DNA from: Alectoria sarmentosa
Taxonomy: Eukaryota; Ascomycota; Lecanoromycetes; Lecanorales; Parmeliaceae
DNA: 64,000 bases
Assembly: GCA_009733775.1 (NCBI GenBank)
Contig: WOGZ01000195.1
Span: forward strand, 1 to 64,000
Reading direction: 5' to 3'
Part shown: piece after piece, positions 40,601 through 50,860 of the stretch
How positions within the stretch are numbered: position 1 is the stretch's first letter
Layout: each line of letters starts with the position of its first letter
The notes under the pieces: model-generated
Database searches by the model: none
Seen by the model: only the letters and a program-made list of their open reading frames with translations
What the model was told of the DNA's origin: nothing
Made by a program: the position numbers and the translations under genes

Positions 40601-40699
40601 TTGATTAATTATCGATTTGTGAATAATATGTTATATTAATTAAGAAATTAACGTTTAATTTTTTAAAGATAAATTTTTAGAAAATAAATATGAATTTTT

Positions 40700-41060
40700 T
40701 GTCGCGGTCAGAGATAAATGTTATTAATAAATCTTAATCGATAATTTTATTTAAAAAAAATTCGACTTAATTCTTCGTTGAAAAGATATCTTTATTAAAA
40801 ATAAAAATAATTTTTTTGAAAAATTTGTAGGTTATTAATATAATAATGTTCATTTTTTTTATTGTTTTTAATAATGTTAATATAAAATTAATAATAATTG
40901 TATAATGCGATATTGACGATTCGATTATAAAAATGAATGAATCGTATTTCGTATAACGTTTTATTTGATTAATGTTGCATTTATGATAATAATAAATATA
41001 ATAATAAAGTCGACGAGTAAGTTTCTTAAAGAAATAATTATTTATAATTATTTTATACGT
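40700..41060 (-). pseudogene. G4 integrase region, decayed
   Basis: The minus strand reads RRLYYYIYYHKCNINQIKR followed by YTKYDSFIFIIESSIS. It is the same HHCC-end and core-start segment as G2 at 17941-18225. Confidence 0.75.
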
Positions 41061-42149
41061 TTTATTGAATTCGATATATGCATTTTCATTATATATTTAT
41101 TAAAACATTTTCTTTTTAAATTCTTTGAGTAAATAAAGTCGCATTTTATTAAAAGAGTTTATGAAATATAATAAATCGTCGACGAGATGAAATTGAATGT
41201 TAAAAATTAAATTTTCGTTTTTTAATATTTTTCATATTTTGATTCATTTTTTATTTTTAATATAAAAAATTTGAATTTTCGTTTTGAATTTTTTTGACAT
41301 TTTTATTAAAAATTCGTTAAAGATAAATATTTCGTTAAAGGTGTTTTTTTTCGAAATTAATATGTTTTTTTTAAATGTTAATTTATTTATGAGTTTAAAA
41401 AGAGCATTTAACATTACGTGTTATTTATTAAATTTATAATAAATATCAAATTTGAATTATAATAAATATTATAATGTTTTTATTAAATGTAAATTTAATT
41501 TATTTATCGAAAACGATGTCAAATTGATTTATTTGATAATGTTAATTATTATCAAATAATTCGTGTATACGATTATAATATATGACGAATTGTTAATATA
41601 ATGTTTAATTTTGCGAATTGTTTAAATTAATTTGATAATTTTTAATTCGATTAATTAATAATGAAATTCGACGTTATTCAACGATTTAAAAAAAAAAAAA
41701 TTGATATAATATCGTTTTTGAGAAAATCATTGTTTTTAAAATTATTTTTGATATAATATATATAAACGTCGAAGTCGCGCTTTTTAAAAGCGTCGATATT
41801 AACATAAATTCGTTATTTTCGATTAAAATGTATTAAAAAATTCGGCGAAAAGAAAGAATCTTATAATAAGCGAAAAAAGTTAAATAATAATTATTTTTTG
41901 TCGATAAAGGTTCTTTTAATGAACTTTCGTCGTTTTTGTTTTTTAATAATAAATGATTCTTTTAATAAAAAAATCTTTTTTCGTTGAAAAGATTTCGTTT
42001 TTTGCGTATAATACGCAATTTTGATCTTTATTTATTTTATCAATTTAAAATAATGTTTTAAAATTTCGAGATTAATAAAAAATTTAATATTCATTAAAAT
42101 TTCAATTCGCTTTTTTATTGTGAATAATTCGAAAATATTAATTTTTTAT

Positions 42150-42895
42150 TCGAAAAAGATAACGTTTGAATAATTCAAAAATGTTTTTTTTGAATTAATA
42201 ATAATTTTTAATTTTTTTAATAATTAAAAGAATTTGCGAAAATGTTTAATATGCAATTCGAAGTTTTTTGAAAATGTTATTAAATCGTCGATATAAGCTT
42301 TGACGAAGTCTTTAAAAAATCTTAATTTTTTATTTATAATACGTTGCACGTATAATAACGAGTCTTTAAAATTCATTGTAACGATTTTAAAATATTTAAA
42401 TTCTTAATGAGAAGTGATCGTTTATTTGTGTTAATTCTCGAATTAAACGTTAAATTGAAAAAAGAAAAATAGATTATCGAGGATATTAATACATTTTATA
42501 TCTTATAATAAATTAATTATATCGCTTTATAACGATAATGAATAAGAATTCGTGATAATAATTCGATTAAGTTCCCGAATATTTATTATTATTTTTGATT
42601 TTCTTTTTGATAACTTTTTCGACTTTTCAAATATCGTTTTTTAGATTATAAATATAAATTAAAAAAAAAGAATAAGTTTCGTTATTCACTTTATTTTATT
42701 TTACGCATATAATTTATCGAATTTTTTGTTAATTGTTTTTTTGTTTATCGCGTTAAGCGGATAGATTTTTTGAGCGAATTTGAAAATCGATATAAAGTTT
42801 TAATCGATGTTTAAATTGATTTTTATAAAATCATTCTTTGAGACGTTTATAATCTCATTAATGTTTTTTTAAATGTCGATATATTCGATTATTAA
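42150..42895 (-). pseudogene. G4 reverse transcriptase, decayed
   Basis: From about 42,895 leftward the minus strand reads LIIEYIDI, stop, KNINEIINVSKNDFIKI, then FAQKIYPLNAINKKTINK and KKFDKLYA. This is the pre-RT and N-terminal RT segment of Ty3/gypsy pol. The catalytic box YIDDL is at about 42,282-42,296. Internal stops fall at expected W and Q positions. Best-preserved RT trace of this family in the window. Confidence 0.88.
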
Positions 42896-43213
42896 GGTTT
42901 TTAAATTAATAATTTGTTTTTTAATATCATATATTAAGATATTATTATTCATTTTAATGTTAAAATTATCTTTTAACGCGTTAATTTTTAATTTTCGATT
43001 TTTCGTCGTCAAATCGTAATTATTTAAATGAATAATAAAATATAAATCGACGTTATATTTAATAATAATGTTTAAATTAAAATATCGAAATATGATTTTA
43101 ATAATATTAATATCGTTTTTGATATAAATAAAAAAAATCTCGGCGTTCATTATGTGGGTATAAGTTTTCGTATAATTAAATTCGAATAAATAATCTTTAT
43201 TTGATAAGGGCAT
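42869..43213 (-). pseudogene. G4 pol linker between protease and RT, decayed
   Basis: A 114-codon minus-strand frame begins MPLSNKDYLFEFN and continues KTYTHIMNAEIFFIYIKND, then FRYFNLN and LITKNRK-type sequence. It matches the pre-RT segment described for G2 and overlaps the start of the RT trace. Confidence 0.78.
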
Positions 43214-43822
43214 TAAGATACGTAATTCGATAAATATTTTTATTATCGATTTGAGAAAGATCGCAATTCTTTTTTGATTGCGTATGATTTATTATATATC
43301 AACATTGTTTTTAATCTTAATTTAAATATTCATTATCAAATTATTATAATTTTTGATTAATAATTTTTTCTCGTTAACGTTAATATTTATACGTTTTAAA
43401 TTTAAGATATTTATTTTTAAAAACATTTTTGTTTTAAGGTTATCGATAATATATATCTTTTTGCGTATATAAGTTATTAATTATTAATTATTAAATGTAT
43501 CAGAAATGTATAAGTCGAAAAGATAATAATTATTAATTATATGTTTAAAAGTGTCGATTTTTTTAATGTTGATACTCATTTTAATTTTTTTGATTAAAAC
43601 ATTTAATAAATTTTTTTTTAAAAATTTCTTATTAATTAATAATATAATGCATTTTGAATTCACGCAAATAATGATTTTAGTTTTTTATAAAATAAAAAAC
43701 ATTATCAAAATAATGAAATGTCATTTTTTGAAAGCGAGTTTTATATTTAATATCTTTTTCGATATTAATTTAATGATAAAACATTCGAGATTTACGAAAT
43801 ATATCGTTTTTTTGATTTTCTT

Positions 43823-44062
43823 TTACTCGTTATTGATAATTTCATTATTATTAATAAAAATTATCGTAATCTTTATGATGAAAATGATAAATGCGATTCT
43901 TAAATCATCGATAAAAATGACATTTTTGAAATCGTCGATCACGAGATTAAAAACGATTTTATTAATGTTTTTAATTTTATTTTTATAAGTTTTGAAATAA
44001 ATATATAATTTGTTTCTCGAAAGAAAACCTTCTTTACATTTTCGACACGTTTTAAATTTCAT
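43823..44062 (-). pseudogene. G4 C2H2-like zinc-finger region, decayed
   Basis: The frame starts MKFKTCRKCKEGFLSRNKL and continues YIYFKTYKNK. It has the same layout as G2 at 20884-21138. The last cysteine and the histidine are both read as tyrosine, which C-to-T or G-to-A changes explain. Confidence 0.55.
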
Positions 44063-46986
44063 TAATCATAATTTTATAAAATACGAATTAAAATAATTTA
44101 TCGATGTATAATAAGCGTTAATATCGATATTAACGTTCTTTTTATCGTTTTTAAGTTGATTTATAAATATTAATAATTCATTATAAACATTAACATAATA
44201 TTTAAAATTGTTCGAAGTAGAATTCAATTCCTCGCCTTGAAATTCATTAAATTAATATATTTCATAATCGTTTTTTGAATATAAATTTTAAGAATTTTTA
44301 TAATAAGCGATCGTCGGTTGAAAAGAAGCATAATTAACATTTTATTAATATCGTTATTTCAAATTATTATCAAATTGAAAACCTTCTTTTTTTCGAAAAA
44401 AAAAATTACGATTTTTTTAATAATTCGAATTGTTTTTATTATTATTTAATTAATGAAAAAAATAATTGAATTGTTGAGAAATCTTCGTCGATTAAATAAC
44501 ATTAATTATTAAAGTCGTAATTATTAATGATCTATTTTGAGAAGCGATGATTTATAATTAATTTTGAGATTTTTCTTATAAAAAAGAAAATGAATATCTT
44601 TTTCGATTAATATATTCATTTTAATATAATTAATATATTTTTTAATAATTGTTATATTGATAATATAATCGATTAAATTATTGAGATTGATATTATAAAC
44701 GATTAATTTCATTTTGATAAAGAAAAGATTTATTAACATTAAGATTTTGTTATTAAGATTTATTATATTAATTTTGATTTTATTATTTAAATTGTGTATT
44801 ATCGATTTGTTTTAAACGATTAATTCGTCAACGCTCGTTTATTATCTTTTATAAATTTATTCTTATTTTTAATTTCTTTATAAACGTTTATATAATCGTG
44901 ATAAACGTCGATATTAACATTATTAATCGAATTTCGACGTTAAGATTTTATTATGCTCATATCAAATGAGCGTGATAATTATTTATATTTAATATCATAA
45001 CGTATAATTGAACGTTTTATAAATATTTTTAAAAATCGCGTTTTTTAATAACGTCTTTAAAAGAATATTTCTCGATATGCAATTTATTTATTATTTTAAT
45101 TATATTCATCTTGAATCGCAATGTTAATTAATCGATAAAATTAATTAATGTTATATTTTTAAAGGTTTTTCGTTTAAAATCATCGATTTTTTTAAAATAT
45201 CAATTTAATGTTGAGTTTCGAAAGCAAAAAAAAAGATTTTTTTTAATAATAATCTCGTCGATAAGCAGAGCATAATTATAAACACGTTTATTAAAAATGT
45301 AAATCTTTTTAAAAATGGTTTTTTTATGATTATAAATCATATATTCAAAATTATATAATTTTGAAATGTTAAAATAAAAAAAATCGAGATCTTGAACATT
45401 GAATCGTGATTAATTATTGTTTTTAATAACATTAATGATATTATTAAACGATTTTAAATCGTTAAATTTATTTTGTTTTTCGCGTTTTCTCGATGAATTT
45501 TATAATTAAGTCGATGCAAATACGATTTTAAGTTCGTTTTTAATGAAAATATAAAGAGTTTTATTAAATTGAGAATATATTTGATTATTTATAAATGTCG
45601 ATTTTAATGTTATCGAATTATTATTTATAAATAAAAACGAATTAATGATAATCGTGTTAAACTTTATAAAAATTGATCTTTTCGTTAACTTTTATATTAA
45701 TTAATTTTTTTTAAAAATCTTCGACGAACGTCGAGATGATTTTTAACGTGAAAAAAATAAGCGAAATGATTAATATCTTTTAAATATAAATTAAAGAGTT
45801 TTTTAATTGTTTTTTAAAAGAGATTATAATTTAATAAATGAATAAGATAAAGGATTATCTTAAAAATTAATGAAAATAAACGATTTTCTTAATATTAATA
45901 ATGAATTAATTAACGATTTCGTAAAATTAATGAAATCGTTTTTAATGAAAAAAAGATTGTTAATAAATAATATAAATTTCGATGTGATAATAGATTGAGA
46001 AGAGTTTAATTTGTTAATGTTTTAAATATTATCAACGTTTTACGTAACGTTATTTAATATATTTATTAATTATTCAATTGTCGATTTGATATCGTCGTTT
46101 TTCGATAATTCTTTTGAAGTGATGAATTGTTTTTTTTTTGAGATCGATGAGAAGAATAAATAAAGTTTTTTTTCCGAATTGTTTTTTTGCTTGAAATTGC
46201 TTTTTTATTTTGAATGATTTTCTTGTTTCGATTTTGAAGATGATTTAAAATATCGAATTACGTTTTCAATATTTTTATTAAATCTCTTAATGAAAGCTTT
46301 TAAAGAGGTTTTATTTATCATTTAATTCGGTGATCACGTAAATGTTTAAATAGATTTCGACCGTGAGCGAATTCGGATTTTTTTTGTTAAAATGTTTTTT
46401 TGTTGCTCGAGTTTAATCGAACGTTAAATATGTTTTATAATGAAATCGATAATAAATCGAGTTTTCTTTTTAATAAGAGTAATTGATAAAAGTTTAAATT
46501 TGATAAAATCTTAAAATTGATAAGTTATGATAAGAGTATTTTTTGCAACGTTGAACTCGAAAATAGATTTCAATTTGACGATGTCTTTTTATAAATAATT
46601 GAATAATGAGCGTTGATTAAAAATTTACAATAAATATATAAAAAGAGAATGTTTTTTTCAAATTATAAAAAGAAAAATGATAAAAAAAAAAAGTTTAATG
46701 AAATTTCAATTGTCGATTCTTTTTATTAAATGATACTTATTTTTTGATAAAAGAATACGTTTATTGATTTAAAGAAAGGTCGTTAAGAGAAATCAATAAT
46801 TGATTAAAAAAAATGATTAAGAAAGGACGATCTTAATAATGTTGAAACTCGATCGATAAGTAAATTAAATTAATCGATAAATGATGAATCGTCGATTTAA
46901 ATAATGTAATATGTCTGAGTGATAAAGGATTTGATATTATACAATTGTTGTTAATGAAGAAGTTTGACCAGATAATTGTATATCGA

Positions 46987-46999
46987 TGTTGTTATCAAA
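46987..46999 (-). other. G4 candidate primer-binding site
   Basis: The minus strand reads TTTGATAACAACA then TCGATATAC next to the 5' LTR (right LTR). It is identical to G2 for 13 bases. Confidence 0.6.
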
Positions 47000-47257
47000 T
47001 GTTGAAAATATGATTGATTGATTATGAAGTGCTTATCAAGCTTATGATAAGCGATATACTCATGGTTGGCGACACAATAATGTCGATAATGTGGTATATT
47101 AGAAAGGTTATATTTTGAATGGTTGTAAGTTGATCGATTCTTTTATTAGAATTAATTATTTATCAACTTCTTATCAAGTCATGAACTTGGCAAGATATCG
47201 TTTGTTAAATAAATACAATAAGCTTAATAATATGATAATATGGCGATTCTCTTAACA
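47000..47257 (-). repeat. G4 right LTR (5' LTR in element orientation)
   Basis: This 258-bp LTR ends CTCTTAACA and is followed by ATGTT. It is less mutated than 36221-36478. Confidence 0.92.
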
Positions 47258-47262
47258 ATGTT

Positions 47263-47640
47263 ATTTTTAATCAAATTTGAAAAAAATGCGCATTTATTTT
47301 TTCTACGAAATATCGACGAATTTTTCTTTTTATCAAAATTCGGGAAATTTTTTAATAACGAATTAAATCGTCGAGTTTTCTTCGTAAATCGTAATTTTAT
47401 TCAACATTATAACGTTTGTTTTTATAAAATTATCGAGATTTTCGAAATTAATATTTCGGGAAACAATAACGTGATCGAAATGTTTAAAATATTCGAAATT
47501 AATAAGATATTTAAGCTCGATAAGATATTCGAAATTATCGAAAATATTATAATCGTTATTAATATAATAATAACGAATGCGATAATTATTTTATTGAAAA
47601 CACGTTTAATTTAATTCGTATAATGTTTTTTATTTAAGCG
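47263..47640 (-). pseudogene. G3 pol segment upstream of RT, decayed
   Basis: The minus strand reads FVIKKFPEF, two stops, KEKFVDIS, stop, KK, stop, MRIFFK. This is the segment of fungal gypsy pol immediately before RT, of the type FP.(I/L)W...G.FV(D/N)(I/V)P...WMRI. It ends at the G4 insertion and resumes at 36,215. The plus-strand open frame at 47240-47614 is antisense to it. Confidence 0.75.
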
Positions 47641-50600
47641 ACGCGTGATTAATTTCATTACATCAAATTTATCTTTAATAATATGAAAATAATTATTAAA
47701 GTTCGCTTTTTAAAAAGTTCTCAAACGTAAATTTCGAAAAATCTTAATAATTTAATTAAAATTGATTTTAATAATTACGAAATTTATGAAAATATTAATA
47801 AAATGCGCATATAATAAAAGCGAACCTTAATCGAATTCGAAAAAAAATTATAATTTAATAATAAAGCATAATATATTAATATAAAAATTTAAAAATGAAA
47901 TGAAATAATAATAAATTGTTTAATATATATTAAATGAAGCATTAATCGACCTCTGATATATATTTTTAAAAACATTTTCATTTTATAATTCTCAATTCAT
48001 GCTACGAACTTAAATGTTAAAATGTTAATTTATTTTAATAAACATTTTCGATTTAAAATTATCGATAAAATGAATTTTTTAAACGCAATTATAACGATAA
48101 TTAATTTTTCATTTTTACGACTTAATAAAAAGAAAAAGAAAACGATATATTTCGAAATTCGATATTTTATATAAAAATTAAAGTCGTTATTTGATAAACT
48201 TTTTTTTAAATAAAATTCGATAAAATCATTTACGATTTGCGAACGTTATTTCACAATTCATATCGAAATATAATTCTTTAAAATCAACATTTTCGATTAT
48301 TTTAATAAATTTTATAACGTAATAATAATCACGAAAAGTATAATCGAAATCAATTTCTCAAAAAGAATTAAGAAATAACTTAATAAATTTCGAAGAATTA
48401 TTTATTATCGTCGAAAATGTTATTATAAAAACAACTTTTTTAATTGTAAAAGCAAATTTCTTTAATATAATTTTCGACGATAATTAATTTTAATAATTTA
48501 CTTTAATTATTCGACGATTTTTATTAATATTATTAAAATGTTTATAAAGTTTATTTTCGAATATAAAAACATTATAACATTAACGATATTAAAAAGTTTT
48601 TTCGATAATAATTTTGATGATAATATCGTTCGTGACGAAATAATCGTTGAGACTATTTTTTTAATATAATTGATAATAATTAAACTTTTCATTCGTATAA
48701 TAATTATTCAAATTCTTTTTTTAAGTTTTCTTTTTTTATAACGTTAACTCGAAATTTACATTTAAAGTTTTTAATATATTCATTTTATTCGCTTGATAAA
48801 TAATATTTTATTATTATGAAGATTTCGAATATTGATTATAATTAAAAAAGTCGGCGTTTGATTTAATTTTTTAATTTTTATTGTTTTCTTTATAACGAAG
48901 ATTCGATTAATTCGAAGATTAATTTAATAAATTTGATTTTTTGATAATTTAAAAAGATTATCAAAATGTTGATAGAATTGAAGAATTTAATTAACGAAAA
49001 TCTTAAAACGTTTATTAATATAATTAATATTAACGAAATAATTAATTAACAATTTTTTTTTTTAAATAATTATTATACATTCGCGAAATTTCTTAAAATT
49101 GCGATTAATTATACGTTAAAAAGAAAAACGATGATTTAAAAAACTTATTTTAACGATTATTATCATATTAATTAAATTATTTCGACATCGTCGAAGATCT
49201 TTTATTAATATATTATTATAAATTACGATTTTATTATTATATTATTTTATTTCAATTTTTTTTTTAAAATTCAATTATGTTTAAAATTAATTTAATGTAA
49301 TAATTATAATAAGCTTCGAAATATTATAACGAAACTTTAATATTAAATTATTTTATATTAAAGAAAGTTAATTATATATTAATATTATATAAATAATTTT
49401 AACGTGATAAAGCATATTTTGAATAAAGATTCTCGAAATACGTTTTTATCGAGCATTATTTATAATATAATACTTATTTTATAAATGTTGAAATGTTATT
49501 ATAATTCTTTTTTTCAACTTTTTTATAAAAATCTCGTTTCAATTATTAATTGAAACATTTTTCAAATCTCGTTTTTTTTATTTTATAAGCTTTATAAAAT
49601 GTTAAATAAGAGTATTATTATATAAATATGTTAATAAAATTTTTTATATCTTATCTTTTTTTTTCTAAATTGAAAAGATTCTTGAATTTATTTATAAAAG
49701 CATAAACGTTTTAATCAAAAATATGTTGATTAACGTTAATTATTAATGAATTGAAATTGTTGAAATTTTTATAAAAAGGATTAAAGAATTCGATTTCGTT
49801 AATCTTGAAATGTGTTGATAAATTATTTTTATTATTAACATTACTATTCTCGAAAAGATTTCGATCTTTTATTAAATCGATCGAATTTTATTGCGAAGAA
49901 TTATCGCCAACGTATTAAATAATTGCGGCGAAAGTTATTGCGATAATGATTATTTGAATTTAAAAATTATTGAAATTCATTTTATTCGATAAATTAATGA
50001 GACGAAAATGTATGATTTTTTTAACAAACGTAATTCTCGTAATATCGAACGAATTATTTATCGAATTAAAAAACGTGATCGTTAATAACGTGTGCGAAGT
50101 TATTTTTATAAAAAGAAAATCTTTTCGCAATTTGCGTAAAACCTTGATATCGTCTTTAAAAGATTTTAAGATTATTTGAAAGATAACTTTATCGAGGATT
50201 CAATTAATAAATCAAAAAGATATTTTAATAAAATTTGATTTTGTTTAAAAACGTGTCTCTCTCGTCGAGGAAATTTCTTTATTAATCGATAAAAATCGAA
50301 AATTATTCTTAATAACGTCTTAAATTGAAAAACGATAATCGTCGTTAATTAAACTTATATAAACGTGATTATTATAAATGAATTTTTCAAATTGAAAAAC
50401 GAGAATCATCGTATTTTTAAAAACGAGATTTAAAATAAAAATGAAAATGAAATTCGAGAAAAAAGAAGTTAATTTAATTATTTTATCAATTAAATTTATC
50501 GACAAATTACGAAAAAGGCTTCAAAGATTTAATCGAAATTTTTTTAAAATTATAAATTAATGTTATAAGTTAATGTTTATCGAAAAACGATAAATTAATA

Positions 50601-50648
50601 TTATCGAATTTATTTATTAAACAAAAAATGATATTAATAAAAAAATCG
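47641..50648 (-). other. G3 5' half, gag/protease region, unrecognisable
   Basis: This lies between the pre-RT trace and the 5' LTR, where gag and protease are expected. Minus-strand open frames at 48507-48692 and 50320-50505 carry no diagnostic motif. The stretch contains no CCHC knuckle I can defend. Confidence 0.5.
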
Positions 50649-50661
50649 ATGTTATTATTAT
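50649..50661 (-). other. G3 candidate primer-binding site
   Basis: The minus strand reads ATAATAATAACATCGAT beside the right LTR. It differs from the G4 motif TTTGATAACAACATCGAT mainly by G-to-A and C-to-T plus one base of length. Confidence 0.5.
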
Positions 50662-50855
50662 TATTAAAGTATAATTTTAATAATTTACAAAAATATAAAA
50701 ATATATAAGAATTTTGATTCTTTTTATTTAAAAATAGCTATTTATAATGTTAAATTAAGAATTTTATCGAAATATTTCTTTAATAAACAAATCTTTTTAA
50801 CAAGCTAAATATTTTATTAAATTTATATATTTATCGTGATAAAATTTTTATAACA
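50662..50855 (-). repeat. G3 right LTR (5' LTR in element orientation)
   Basis: This LTR of about 194 bp starts TATTAAAGTATAAT and ends TTTTTATAACA. It pairs with 32655-32849 and is followed by TATAC. Confidence 0.88.
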
Positions 50856-50860
50856 TATAC

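Larger units (their letters stand above)
36221..47257 (-). mobile_element. G4: 11-kb Ty3/gypsy LTR retrotransposon nested in G3
   Basis: The 258-bp LTRs (36221-36478 and 47000-47257) start TGTTGAAAAT and end TTGATA or TTAACA. The exact duplication ATGTT is at 36216-36220 and 47258-47262. The element is 11,037 bp and collinear with G2 along its whole length, with the same minus-strand order of zinc finger, linker, RT, integrase and 3' coding remnant. It entered the RT gene of G3. Differences from G2 are mainly C/T and G/A, in both directions. Confidence 0.94.
32655..50855 (-). mobile_element. G3: Ty3/gypsy LTR retrotransposon split by G4
   Basis: LTRs at 32655-32849 and 50662-50855 start TGTTAAAATATAAT or TATTAAAGTATAAT and end TATAACA. 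The flanking 5-mers are TATAT (32650-32654) and TATAC (50856-50860), a duplication with one C-to-T change. Subtracting G4 and its target duplication leaves about 7.16 kb, a normal gypsy size. On the minus strand the pre-RT segment lies right of G4 (47,263-47,640) and the RT continues left of it (35,380-36,215), so one pol gene is interrupted. Confidence 0.88.

Noticed and set aside
47240..47614. 124-codon plus-strand open frame
   Set aside because: It crosses the G4 LTR end and is antisense to the G3 pol segment recognised on the minus strand.
32650..50860. G3 as a single 18-kb giant element
   Set aside because: The extra length is the 11-kb G4 with its own LTRs and duplication; without it G3 is about 7.2 kb.
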